Shown here: positions 35,601 to 45,115 of the stretch, piece after piece | Layout: every line of letters starts with the position of its first letter | How positions within the stretch are numbered: the first letter of the stretch is position 1 | Source: DATFVA01 sp963832355 | Lineage (GTDB): Bacteria; Bacteroidota; Ignavibacteria; Ignavibacteriales; Ignavibacteriaceae | Direction of reading: 5' to 3' | Length of the DNA stretch: 64,000 nucleotides | NCBI GenBank assembly: GCA_963832355.1 | Contig: CAWHTX010000015.1 | Coordinates: 52,685-116,684, forward strand | Position numbers and translations under genes: made by a program | Notes under the pieces: generated by a model | Databases searched by the model: none | What the model was told of the DNA's origin: nothing | Seen by the model: the letters and a program-made list of their open reading frames with translations, nothing else

Positions 35601-36152
35601 ATGAAAAAAACAGCGGCTCTTTTTGTCTTATCTTTAATACTCAGCTTCCTTTTCAGCAACTGCAATAAAGATGAGGATACCACTACACAGCCGGCCGCAC
35701 CGGTGTGCGATCAGGCATGCCAGGATGAGCATACCGCATACGGAATAGTTGATGTTTTCTGGTTTGTATGGAATCAGAATATTGCAGGACAGCCTGCCGG
35801 GGATAAGGATCTCACGGTTAACGGACCGCAGGGAGGCAGTATACACATTACCGGCAATACTGCTGTTTCTACTTCCACCGGAATAAACACACTGCATCTT
35901 GTGTTTGTGTTCAGCAACTGTAAAGGTATTAAAGAAAAGTACAACCTGATATTCAATGGTACGATGACGGCAGACGGCACTTTTTCCACGACCCACTATG
36001 CTTTGACTTATGCAAGCAGTCAGATGACTTACAACGGAACGGTTGGTAAAGATGACTGGGTAACGCCGGTTGACGGAAACTGTGCGTTTACGATCAACCA
36101 GACTTTATCAACAGTCACCGGTACAATCTGCGGAAGAACTTTCAGTTATTAA
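35601..36152 (+). CDS. Lipoprotein of unknown function
   Basis: Protein of 183 residues with the lipoprotein signal MKKTAALFVLSLILSFLFSN and lipobox FSNC. The mature part has paired cysteines (CDQACQDEH) near its start, a beta-rich middle (GGSIHITGN, LVFVFSNCKGI) and a cysteine-containing end (CAFTINQTLSTVTGTICGR). A GGAG ribosome site precedes the ATG. I do not recognise the family. It is probably an outer-membrane or periplasmic surface lipoprotein. Confidence 0.75.
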   Translation: MKKTAALFVLSLILSFLFSNCNKDEDTTTQPAAPVCDQACQDEHTAYGIVDVFWFVWNQNIAGQPAGDKDLTVNGPQGGSIHITGNTAVSTSTGINTLHLVFVFSNCKGIKEKYNLIFNGTMTADGTFSTTHYALTYASSQMTYNGTVGKDDWVTPVDGNCAFTINQTLSTVTGTICGRTFSY

Positions 36153-36287
36153 AATAGATTCCGGGCACAGCTTTGCCCGTGGTTTATTATTGCTGAATCC
36201 TGGTTTTCAGTCTGAAAAGCGGGTTGCTACTCTTCGCCTTATTGGTTACTTTATTTTATATATTTTAAATTGATTACGGGGGGCCGT

Positions 36288-38869
36288 ATGAAAAAAGTAC
36301 ACTTTCTTCCTGCTCTTCTTCTTTCATTCTTTCTTTACCTTTCCGGAAATTTATATTCGCAGGGATTCGATTTAAATCTATATCAGCAGTTCCTGCAGAG
36401 CCATCAGAATATGCAGACACAGGACCTTTTGCAGATGCACCCGGCCGGCATATTTGAAGATCACCTAAATTTTAATTACCAGGATGTTTTTTATTTCGAT
36501 TCGATTGATGCAAAGTACAATCTGACCGGTTATGAGAAATCTCTGATACAGGACCATGGTTTTATGGTTACGCAGCGTCTTTCTCAGAAATCTTTCGGGG
36601 AAATTTTACTGGATATTCACCATAACGATCTGCCGGTTTTTGTATCTACCGATGCGATCCTTTACGCCTATCATGTATCGTACGACAGGATACTCCGGGA
36701 AGTGGAGCTCGGCTACCTGATCGATAAAGTCAGTACGCTGCTAAGTTCCCTCCGTAATTCTTTCCCTCAGCTGGTAAGTACTTATTCCTCTGAACCTGAA
36801 ATGCTGCAGAAGCTGAAGGATGTTGATCTTTACCTGACGGTCGGTGCAAAACTTATCGGGCAGAGTACAAGTCCCTATTACCCGGAGAACACCGTTCTTA
36901 TTGATACTGTTATCAGCCGGGTAATGGACGCTAATGCATTTTATAATGATACGCTGTTTTCTTCCAACTGCGTTGCGCACGACTATAGTCAGTTCAAACC
37001 GCGGGGACATTATGATTCGGATGAAAATCCCGAGCTCCGTCTCTATTTCAGAACGATGATGTGGCTCGGCAGGATTGAGATATACCTTATTAAACCGTCA
37101 TTCCCCGGTCCCGACTGCTGGCCGCAGACTAAAGCAGATATCCAGCGGCAGATCATTGATGCAAATCTCGTCTATGAGCTGTTCGGACTTGCGAATGTTT
37201 TTTCGGATTATGAGGAGATTGAGGATGTAATTAAGTTCTTCGTCGGTGAACAGGATAATGTTACCCTTGATAATATGGGCTACCTCAGGAATGCCGTTCA
37301 ACTGACAAGTGCATCGCAGCTTCTTGATACTCTTAAAGTGCAGGAATTCCAGGATACTCTCAGGAACCAGTCGTTTGCCTATCAGCTGATTCTTATCCCA
37401 GCTTCTTATGGGAAATCCTATCGCGGGTGACAGCGTTGTTCCTGCTTCTTCTTTTCTGCTGTTCGGCCAGAGATACGTTGATGATTCGTATGTCACCGCA
37501 AGTGTGGTATACGACAGGATATGGTTCCAGGGGCAAAGGATATGCCGACTGTTCCCCTCAACCCTCGATCCTATGTTTGCACTGGGTAATAATGCGGCGG
37601 CACAGCTCCTAATTCCCGAACTGAATGAATACCATTATGGAACTAACCTGGCAGCATTGCGCTATCTGTTTGATTCCTTCCCCCCGGAGTATTGGGAAAG
37701 CACTATGTATAAAAGATGGCTGGGCTTTATTAAATCTCTTAACCCGCCCGAAGACCGCAGCAACCTGCCCGGTTTTATGACCACGGCTGCGTACTGGCAG
37801 GAAAAACTGAATACACAGTTATCCTCTTGGGCTGAACTGAGGCATGATAATTTACTCTATGCAAAGCAGTCATACACAGGCATCACTATCTGTTCTTATC
37901 CCATACAGTTACGTTGAGCCTTTCCCTGACCTCTATGCTGCACTGAAAAATACGGGAAGTTTCGGTTATAATTATTTCCAGGATGTCCCGTTTCTGGAAG
38001 GCGATCTTAAACAGCATATTCTTGATTACTTTACTAACCTGCAGTTTACGTGCGATACACTGAAATCAATATCCGAAAAGGAACTTGCCGATATTCCACT
38101 CTCTACGGAAGAGACTAATTTCCTGAAGAATATGATGTTTGAGATGACAACTTATACCGGCGTAACCTACGACGGATGGTATCCCAAATTAATTTTCCAG
38201 GATGAAGCTTATGATCATGAAGGAGTTATGGGAGCAGATTATCTCGTTGCCGATATCCATACTACACCATCCGACTGCATCGGCATAATGATGGGATGGG
38301 TAACCCATGTTGGTACCGGTCCTGTTGATGCCGGCGTCTTTATTGCTAAACTGCCTGGCGGACAGGAGTGCGCATTTATCGGTCCGGTTCTCAGCTACCG
38401 CGAATATGTTACTACAGGGTTTCTCAGGTTAACCGACGATGAGTGGAGCTCCGAATATTTGTACTCATCCGGCAGGCCCGACTGGGTTAACCTTTACCTT
38501 GCCGATTCAACAGGCGGAAGCAGAGGTGAAGGAGGTCAGCTCCTTACTTCTGTTAAACGTGAAGATAATTCTAATGAGCTTTCAGATTACCTGACTGTTT
38601 CAAATTATCCTAACCCTTTTAACCCGAGTACAATTATAAGGTTCACAGTCCCTTATGATCTCAGCAACGAAAACGCTGAGTTGATCATTTATGATATACA
38701 GGGACAGGTTGTGAAGCACCTTGTGAACGAGGTTCTGCCTGCCGGAAGTTATGTCTCCAAATGGTATGGGAAGAATGATTATGGTAACGAGGTCGCTAGC
38801 GGTATATATATCTACCGCCTGAAGATCGCAGGACGACAGGCTGTCGGCAAAATGAACCTGGTCCGCTGA
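36288..38869 (+). CDS. DUF3160-type secreted protein with C-terminal sorting domain, twice frameshifted
   Basis: The ATG at 36288 follows GGGGGG. It starts with a signal peptide (MKKVHFLPALLLSFFLYLSG) and a DUF3160-like first part (VSTDAILYAYHVSYDRILRE). The frame shifts by +1 near 37395, continuing LLMGNPIAGDSVVPASSFLL, and again near 37888, continuing SVLIPYSYVEPFPDLYAAL. The second part has EYVTTGFLRLTDDEW. The C-terminus is a sorting domain, SNYPNPFNPSTIIRFTVP.. ending VGKMNLVR. The joined product is about 860 residues, a plausible size. DUF3160 proteins are secreted and of unknown function. Both shifts look like single extra bases, so assembly error is likely. Confidence 0.8.
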
Positions 38870-38885
38870 TTTTATTTGTTTTTAG

Positions 38886-38926
38886 AGACGGGTCTGCCTG
38901 CCTGCAGACAGGACGCTGACCCGTCT
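38886..38926 (+). terminator. Hairpin terminator after the DUF3160 gene
   Basis: AGACGGGTC (38886-38894) pairs with GACCCGTCT (38918-38926), a perfect 9-bp stem. An inner CCTG..CAGG pair may extend it. It follows the stop by 16 bases. Confidence 0.75.
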
Positions 38927-39023
38927 TAAATCTTCTGAGAGAAAGATCCCTCCCGATGTCGGGATGGGAGAGAAGCCCCATCATAACCCCGTCGAAAAGA
39001 TTTCCAGGTTGTTTAATTATCTA

Positions 39024-39256
39024 ACAGTATGACAAAATGGCAGACTCTTTCCTATCCATTTTTATACTGGTATTTATCCGCCTTTTATCCGCCTTTTGAA
39101 CTCAAAATGAGACACATTAAAACTGCGAAAAGAGGCTATTTTCGACTGTTGAAAAATTTCACAGTATGACAAAATGGCAGACCTCGTTAACCTCGGAGAG
39201 GTTACATTTTTGTAGATCTATCTGGTACACACACATTCTACAACCTCGCAGAGGTT
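39024..39256. repeat. 22-bp direct repeat and CCTCG palindromes
   Basis: The gene-free 38927-39340 stretch contains a 22-base direct repeat (39024-39045 and 39161-39182, core TATGACAAAATGGCAGAC) separated by 115 bases. Between the copies lies a tandem TATCCGCCTTT (39072-39093). Two AACCTCG-AGAGGTT palindromes (39189-39203, 39242-39256) follow. No coding potential is seen. Confidence 0.7.
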
Positions 39257-39340
39257 GAACTATTTTTTACATTCCACATATTGAGGATAAACCTCCTGCT
39301 TATTATGTTTGCTTAATTTTATCAGGCGGAAAACAACTCT

Positions 39341-41071
39341 ATGCACATACCTTACAAAGTCAGCTCTGCTATCCTTACTCTTTTACTTATTCCTCTGTTT
39401 ACCGGTCCTGGCTGCAGCAAGGCACCGGAACCCGTAAGCAGCAAAAACGGTATGGTTGTATCAGCCAGCTCATATGCAACAGAAGCTGGAGTGAACATCC
39501 TCAAACAGGGCGGCAATGCCGTCGATGCAGCAGCGGCTGTGGGTTTTGCCCTGGCCGTGACTTACCCTTCAGCCGGGAATATCGGCGGCGGCGGGTTCAT
39601 GGTCATTCACCTTGCGGATGGAAAGGATGTTACTGTTGATTACCGCGAGAAGGCTCCCCTCTCCGCTTACCGTGATATGTACCTTGATAAAGACAGTAAC
39701 TTCGTGCCGGAACTTAGTCAGCAGGGCGCTACATCGTCGGGAGTGCCGGGAAGTGTGGCAGGACTTATCTATGCTCAGAAGAAATACGGAAAACTTCCTT
39801 TCTCAAATGTTATTCAGCCCGCAATCGATCTTGCTAAAAAAGGATGGCGGCTGAACGCAAGAGATGCCCGCTATTTCAATGACGCGATACCCGTATTTCA
39901 AAAGTATCCCTCCACAGCTAAAATATTTTTAAAGGACAGCACATCCACTTATAATGAAGGAGATCTTTTCACTCAGCCTGAACTTGCGCAGACACTTGAA
40001 CGCATAAGGGATGAAGGAAGAGACGGATTTTATAAAGGGGTGACTGCAGAGTTAATTGTAAAGCAGATTAAATCGATGGGGGGATATATAACTGCTGAAG
40101 ATCTGGAAAAGTATGAACCGGTAGAGAGGGAGCCAATAAAAGGCAGCTACAGAGGATACGAGGTTGTGTCAATGGCTCCTCCCAGCTCAGGCGGGATCGC
40201 CCTGGTTGAACTTCTTAATATCCTTGAGAATTATGATCTGAAGAATGAAGGCTGGAACAGCAGTGAATATATCCATCACCTCGTTGAAGCTATGAAGTAT
40301 GTTTATGCCGACAGGACTTACCACCTTGGCGACGCCGATTTTTATCCCGTGCCTCAGCAGCAGCTTACGTCCAAAGAATATGCGGCGACAATATACAACA
40401 GGATACAAGCGGCGGGTAATACGGCTGTACCCTCTGGTGAAATTAAAAGTCTTGATACTACTCAGTACTACGAAAGCAAAGAAACCACTCACTATTCTGT
40501 GTACGATAAAGAAGGCAATGCCGTAAGCACTACTACCACAATTAATTCTACATTCGGGTCGGGAGTTGTGGTTGAAGGAGCAGGCTTCCTCCTTAATAAT
40601 GAAATGGATGATTTCAGCAGTAAGCCCGGGACGCAGAACCAGTTCGGACTGCTGGGAACTGATGCGAATGCAATTCAGCCGGAAAAAAGAATGCTGAGTT
40701 CAATGACACCCACGATTATTCTGAGGGATAATAAACCATACCTGATCATCGGTTCACCCGGCGGATCAACGATCATTACAGTCGTGCTTCAGGTGGTTCT
40801 TAACTGCATCGATTTTAATATGAACATCAGGGAAGCGATTGAGAAGCCGCGGTTTCATCATCAGTGGATCCCTGATTCAATTTATTATGAACAAAACGCC
40901 ATCTCCGGTGGTGTTCGTGCAGAACTGACCTCAATGGGATATAATTTTATCGATGAGGATCCTGAAACCAGGGTGCTTGGTATTGCCGAGGGAATATTGA
41001 TCGACGGCAGACAAAATATTATTTATGGTGCTGATGATCCCCGCGGCGGCGGACTGGCCGCGGGATATTAA
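39341..41071 (+). CDS. ggt: Gamma-glutamyltransferase
   Basis: Protein of 576 residues. It has an N-terminal lipoprotein-like signal with GPGC before SKAPEP. The large subunit includes GGNAVDAAAAVGFALAV and GGGGFMVIHL. The catalytic threonine that becomes the new N-terminus after autocleavage is in KETTHYSVYDKEGNAVSTT, the standard site. NPxx loops and TFGSGVVVEGAGFLLNNEM follow. It hydrolyses or transfers the gamma-glutamyl group of glutathione and related peptides in the periplasm. Length and motifs are complete. Palindromic repeats lie directly before and after it. Confidence 0.92.
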   Translation: MHIPYKVSSAILTLLLIPLFTGPGCSKAPEPVSSKNGMVVSASSYATEAGVNILKQGGNAVDAAAAVGFALAVTYPSAGNIGGGGFMVIHLADGKDVTVDYREKAPLSAYRDMYLDKDSNFVPELSQQGATSSGVPGSVAGLIYAQKKYGKLPFSNVIQPAIDLAKKGWRLNARDARYFNDAIPVFQKYPSTAKIFLKDSTSTYNEGDLFTQPELAQTLERIRDEGRDGFYKGVTAELIVKQIKSMGGYITAEDLEKYEPVEREPIKGSYRGYEVVSMAPPSSGGIALVELLNILENYDLKNEGWNSSEYIHHLVEAMKYVYADRTYHLGDADFYPVPQQQLTSKEYAATIYNRIQAAGNTAVPSGEIKSLDTTQYYESKETTHYSVYDKEGNAVSTTTTINSTFGSGVVVEGAGFLLNNEMDDFSSKPGTQNQFGLLGTDANAIQPEKRMLSSMTPTIILRDNKPYLIIGSPGGSTIITVVLQVVLNCIDFNMNIREAIEKPRFHHQWIPDSIYYEQNAISGGVRAELTSMGYNFIDEDPETRVLGIAEGILIDGRQNIIYGADDPRGGGLAAGY

Positions 41072-41084
41072 CCTCGGAGAGGTT
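41070..41084. repeat. AACCTCGGAGAGGTT palindrome at the ggt stop
   Basis: A further copy of the AACCTC-cgg-GAGGTT palindrome begins within the ggt stop codon. Flanking text (GTTGAACTTATC) resembles that of the copy at 39242. It could serve as a transcript-end hairpin. Confidence 0.6.
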
Positions 41085-41109
41085 GAACTTATCAGCCGAC
41101 GTTTGAGGA

Positions 41110-42126
41110 TTAATCTATTACCTGGAGGTTGTATTTTGTTTTGAAGACCTGGTTATAATGAATGCTTCCGTCTGAAGCAATGATAAGGCAGGGGTAATCC
41201 AGCGCTTTATCATTCAGCGCTTTCTTCCATCCCAGTAAAAATACATACGTTGCCGTAGCGTCCGCCTCTTCTGCGGTCGGGGCAATAATAGTTGAGCTTT
41301 CAGAAAGTCTGCCTGGATATCCTGTGGCAGGATCAAGAATATGATGATACCGCTTCCCGTTAATAATTTTGAACCTCTCATAATCGCCGCTTGTAGCAAC
41401 TGCACAATCCTCCAGATTAAAAGCGCCGGCCAGATCATTCGTGTTACGCGGATGTTTGATCCCCACTCTCCATTCGGTGGTGTCGCTTTTTGTCCCCGAT
41501 ACATACAGGTCGCCCCCCGCATTCATAATAAAATTATTTATACCATGTTCTTTCAGCACAGCCGATCCCCTGTCGATCGCATAACCCTTCGCTATTCCCC
41601 CGAGGTCTAACGACATTCCTTTCTTTTTCAGATAAACTGTAGAATCTTTCTCATTTATTTCAATATCCCTGTAATCAACAAGCCTATCCAGTCTCTTTAT
41701 CGTTTTATCCGGGGGCAGTACAATTTCTCTATCACTGCTGAAGCCCCAGAGATCAGAAAGCGGACCAATCGTCACATCAAATACCCCGTTGTATTTTTTG
41801 CAGTAAGCTTCTGCCCGCTTCATCATTTCCACGGTTTCATAGCTGACCTTTACAGGATGAATACCGGCAGCACGGTTTATCGCTGAAATCTCACTGCTGT
41901 CCTTCTCGCAGCTAAGCAGGTTCTCCACTCTGCTCATTTCTTCATATGCCGCCACAAGCGCCGCCTTGCATTCATTAATATCGGAGCTTCGCGCTGTTGT
42001 TTCTACAGTAGTGCCCATCAGGTATTTTGTAACAGAAAGGCTGTACATTGTTGTGTCGCCCTCAGCCTTCAGGGAGGCAGTGAACGGAAGAAGGATGAGT
42101 ATACAGAAAGAGAGAAAAGTTTTCAT
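41110..42126 (-). CDS. apbE: FAD:protein FMN transferase ApbE
   Basis: Protein of 338 residues with signal peptide MKTFLSFCILILLPFTASLK. ApbE motifs present: KYLMGTTVETTARS, a YNGVFDVTIGPLSDLWGF segment, SLDLGGIAKGYAIDRG and NAGGDLYVSG, and near the end HILDPATGYPGR with the histidine of the flavin site. It cleaves FAD and attaches FMN to a threonine or serine of a target protein in the periplasm. It is the last gene of a five-gene minus-strand operon; the NusG-II protein gene ends 9 bases before its start, which suggests that a target is encoded nearby. Confidence 0.93.
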   Translation of the reverse strand: MKTFLSFCILILLPFTASLKAEGDTTMYSLSVTKYLMGTTVETTARSSDINECKAALVAAYEEMSRVENLLSCEKDSSEISAINRAAGIHPVKVSYETVEMMKRAEAYCKKYNGVFDVTIGPLSDLWGFSSDREIVLPPDKTIKRLDRLVDYRDIEINEKDSTVYLKKKGMSLDLGGIAKGYAIDRGSAVLKEHGINNFIMNAGGDLYVSGTKSDTTEWRVGIKHPRNTNDLAGAFNLEDCAVATSGDYERFKIINGKRYHHILDPATGYPGRLSESSTIIAPTAEEADATATYVFLLGWKKALNDKALDYPCLIIASDGSIHYNQVFKTKYNLQVID

Positions 42127-42135
42127 TTAATTATG

Positions 42136-42822
42136 CTAAAATGTTATACTGTCAACGCCAAGACTGCTTTTACCGGCGATGACCACATTCACCTGGTTCG
42201 GTACGCAGACAAGGTTCTCGCCCGGTTTGGAGATCGGCGACATATTCATACAGGTTTTATGTTTGCACGAAGCCGATACAACTTTCACAGAGCGGTTCTT
42301 TATGCTTATGTCAACGTGACCTTTCATTCCATCTATATGATATGAATCTACATCGTGGTTAAGTGAAAGATGCTTCACCAGTGTCTCGCCTCTGAATATA
42401 TTGATGCCTGCGGGCTGTGCTGATCTCCGGCGCGATGAAAATCTCAGCAGGACGGGATTATCAAGAGCTTCAGGCAGCGACAACGAACCGGCACTGTCTC
42501 TCAGAAGCTGCGAAAATTCATCGGTACCTTTATGGTAGTCGATCAGCTCCTGCCCTCTCACGTAGGCTATATCGCCTATATGTCTTCCCTGCAGTCTGTA
42601 CTCTGCAAAATCGAGATCACTCTTACCGTAATCCGAATACTTAATTGCCTGTTCGATAGTATGTATTGTTTTTGACGGCTGATTTGTAATCACAGATAAG
42701 GAAAAGGGACCCGCATCTTTAACTGCGGCAAATGTATTTCTGCCGAAAGGATTTATCATCCCGAGTGCTGCCGAAGCGGGAAGAATTATAGAGCTGTACT
42801 TTAGAAAATCCCTTCTTTTCAT
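42136..42822 (-). CDS. Tat-exported NusG domain II protein
   Basis: Protein of 228 residues. The N-terminus KRRDFLKYSSIILPASAALG is a twin-arginine signal. A middle domain with AYVRGQELIDYHKGTDEF is not recognised. The C-terminal NusG domain II (PF07009) reads DGMKGHVDISIKNRSVKVVS, then ASCKHKTCMNMSPISKPGEN and VCVPNQVNVVI, with cysteines typical of periplasmic NusG-II proteins near ApbE/Rnf systems. It probably helps redox or flavin loading in the periplasm. Confidence 0.8.
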   Translation of the reverse strand: MKRRDFLKYSSIILPASAALGMINPFGRNTFAAVKDAGPFSLSVITNQPSKTIHTIEQAIKYSDYGKSDLDFAEYRLQGRHIGDIAYVRGQELIDYHKGTDEFSQLLRDSAGSLSLPEALDNPVLLRFSSRRRSAQPAGINIFRGETLVKHLSLNHDVDSYHIDGMKGHVDISIKNRSVKVVSASCKHKTCMNMSPISKPGENLVCVPNQVNVVIAGKSSLGVDSITF

Positions 42823-42865
42823 TTTTTTATTTCCTCATAATTAAATTATTAAACTTTATATTCAT

Positions 42866-44077
42866 TTAGTAACGGTAACGGATGCCGATATTAAAGTCAG
42901 TTGCAAAAAGATTATTAAGATGATTGAACCAGTACGGTGAATTCGTATGCCGCAGGTAAAAATCGAGGTTAAGTATATACTGTACCCTGTCGTCCGAAAT
43001 GAACGGAAGATATTCCTGGCGATCGCCGCCTGTTAAGATCATGTTCATCTGAAGTTCATTTGAATAACCGGCATCCAGCTTGATGTCGGTTGTCATAAAC
43101 TGTTCGGGTGCCGGGTATACAGGCTTAAAGAAGAAAGCTTTAGTCTGAATGTTGGTACGCCAGCCGAGACCGAGAATAACATGCTTCGACAGATACCTCT
43201 CATAGTCGGCTGAATATGTATTGGCATTTAAGTCCCACGAATCCCAGTAATACCTGTAGCCCAGCTGGAGGGATGACTTATCCGTCAGCCGGTATTTCAA
43301 TGATACAGCTGCCGCGCGTCTTATCCGAAGATCGGGATGGACCGGATCGAACAGACTGTCGGTTCCGTTAATTGTAATCGGTACCAGTTTATAATTGTCT
43401 GAAAGGAGTCCGCTGTTCTCTGTATATGTTGAAAGAAACTGGAAGATCAGTCTGGTACTTAAGATCTGGGAAAAGTTCGCGTTAATAGTCATTACATTCT
43501 TATCTTTCTTCCAGTTCTTTGTTTTGGGGAATACTTTATCCCAGCTCCTTACTACTCCCAGCTGAATCGATGTATTGTTTTCGGCAAAATACTGTGTGTA
43601 GTTGCCGATCAGTGTGGAAGAAGTGTAATCGCTCTCCGTGCTGTAGAGTCCGTCAAGCGTCAGCAGTCCGCTTCCGAAAGTATGCGCTGCCCCGAAATTG
43701 AGCTCGTGACGTATCTCGTCAAAAGCCGGCTGGCCGCTGTGACTGCCGCTCCCTCCGCTTCCTCCGGCCACTCCCGATGCCGCTGTTACTGCATCAACTT
43801 TACCCAGCTCTCCGGAATTAGTTGTTGAAGAGGATGGACTGTGACTTCTTATCGATGCGGCAGTTATCATATCCACAAGGTACCTGCCGGTAAGACTGGT
43901 GGATTCCGAAACCCTCTTGGTTATAGCGATACTGGGGTAAAGCACAGTTACATTAAAGCTGTCGAAATAACCGCTGAAGTTTACCTGGGTCTCATTCGAA
44001 GGCAGAAGCTGCGCATAAGTAAGGGCAGTGATATTAAAAATGATCAGCAGGAATGGAAAAGATCCTTTCAGCCGCAA
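42866..44077 (-). CDS. DUF3570 outer-membrane barrel protein with possible flavinylation motifs
   Basis: Protein of 403 residues with an N-terminal signal (MRLKGSFPFLLIIFNITALT). The segment VSESTSLTGRYLVDMITAAS and later GKVDAVTAASGVAGG contain two VDxxTAAS motifs. Both resemble the Dxx(S/T)(G)A(S/T) acceptor of ApbE-mediated FMN attachment. The remainder has many amphipathic strands and ends GIRYRY, typical of outer-membrane barrels. Its neighbour apbE makes flavinylation plausible. It overlaps the DUF4266 gene by 10 bases. Confidence 0.8.
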   Translation of the reverse strand: MRLKGSFPFLLIIFNITALTYAQLLPSNETQVNFSGYFDSFNVTVLYPSIAITKRVSESTSLTGRYLVDMITAASIRSHSPSSSTTNSGELGKVDAVTAASGVAGGSGGSGSHSGQPAFDEIRHELNFGAAHTFGSGLLTLDGLYSTESDYTSSTLIGNYTQYFAENNTSIQLGVVRSWDKVFPKTKNWKKDKNVMTINANFSQILSTRLIFQFLSTYTENSGLLSDNYKLVPITINGTDSLFDPVHPDLRIRRAAAVSLKYRLTDKSSLQLGYRYYWDSWDLNANTYSADYERYLSKHVILGLGWRTNIQTKAFFFKPVYPAPEQFMTTDIKLDAGYSNELQMNMILTGGDRQEYLPFISDDRVQYILNLDFYLRHTNSPYWFNHLNNLFATDFNIGIRYRY

Positions 44078-44286
44078 CCGCAGCCTCCGCTCTCAGCACC
44101 GGTGGCTCCTTCAACACCTTCCCTGTAGTCGAGGAAGTGTTCTCTTATACCGGCGTTAATGGGATTCTCGTCAATGATCATTATTGGATCTGAAAGGCCT
44201 TCTTTTTCCCACGGCTTCACGGTGGCGCATCCGTACAGGAGAAAGGAAGCTCCCAGTAGTATCAGAATACGGAGTTTAATATTCAA
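44068..44286 (-). CDS. DUF4266 small lipoprotein
   Basis: Protein of 72 residues with a lipoprotein signal (lipobox LLYGC). The mature part starts ATVKPWEKEGLSDPIM. The end reads EGATGAESGGCGCG, the cysteine/glycine-rich tail typical of DUF4266. The family occurs next to DUF3570 and ApbE. The paired cysteines could hold a metal or disulfide. It starts one base after the TlpA stop and overlaps DUF3570 by 10 bases, so translation is coupled. Confidence 0.8.
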   Translation of the reverse strand: MNIKLRILILLGASFLLYGCATVKPWEKEGLSDPIMIIDENPINAGIREHFLDYREGVEGATGAESGGCGCG

Positions 44287-44287
44287 A

Positions 44288-44794
44288 TTAATTCTCTTTC
44301 AATAGTTGTGTTAATTCTAAATTAAAGTTGTTCACGTACGAGTCCTTAAACCCGTCGTGCCTGTAACGTATATTCCCTTTCTTATCAATGAAGATGGTGG
44401 TCGGCATAGCTTCGATATTGAACAGCGCAGGTATCTTCTGGGTATCATCCGCAACGATAGGGAATTCGGGTTGAGGAAAGAGTTTATCAAGGAACCTGTC
44501 CATGTTCCCTGCATTTTTGTCGATGTTAACGGCAATAAGCTGGAAGTCGGGATTTTTGTGAGTATTATAGAACTTGATCAGCTGCGGCATCTCGTCACGG
44601 CAGGGAGGGCACCAGCTTGCCCAGAAATCGAGCAGCACTACTTTACCTTTATAATCCGAAAGTTTAATTTCTTTTCCCTTTATTGTCTTCCCCTGGAAGT
44701 CGGGTGCCGGGGAATCTTCTTTCTCCTGTGCGAAACCTTTACCCAGAAAGGCAGTCATCACCAGGATAAGGAGAAACCTTACGGAAATTCTCAT
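44288..44794 (-). CDS. TlpA-type periplasmic thioredoxin
   Basis: Protein of 168 residues with signal peptide MRISVRFLLILVMTAFLGKG. The TlpA/ResA fold includes FWASWCPPCRDEMPQL with the CPPC active site, IPALFNIEAMPTTIFIDKKG with the cis-proline, and a typical DYKGKVVLLD strand. It reduces disulfides in exported proteins, here perhaps of the DUF4266 cysteines or of a cytochrome. It is the first gene of the operon. Confidence 0.88.
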   Translation of the reverse strand: MRISVRFLLILVMTAFLGKGFAQEKEDSPAPDFQGKTIKGKEIKLSDYKGKVVLLDFWASWCPPCRDEMPQLIKFYNTHKNPDFQLIAVNIDKNAGNMDRFLDKLFPQPEFPIVADDTQKIPALFNIEAMPTTIFIDKKGNIRYRHDGFKDSYVNNFNLELTQLLKEN

Positions 44795-45115
44795 AGGTTA
44801 ATCTCCCGATAAGTATTGATTATATAGACGATTAGAAATACGGTTTAACATTAAATAATTTAGCTCCGGCAGTCATGATACAAAATAACGACTGTATTAA
44901 AAATGGGACTGATCACCTGGATTCTGTCCATTTTGATGATAAATATTAATTAAAGGTTCTTGATATTTTGAAGGCATTTATTCCAAGTCACACTGCCGTT
45001 CATCATTTTTATGCGGCAAAATGCCTTTTTGTCTTGGCTCGCTATTCTAAATCGGTTAAATTACGACCCGATTAACCCATAAAACCAAATCAATTCACAC
45101 AAAAAGGAAGGTAAT
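44795..45115. promoter_or_regulatory. Divergent region between tlpA and the M16 protease genes
   Basis: 321 gene-free bases. They contain CATTAAATAATTTAGC and further AT-rich blocks suitable for promoters on both strands, and GCGGCAAAATGCC, a short inverted repeat near 45012. No known operator was recognised. Confidence 0.35.
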
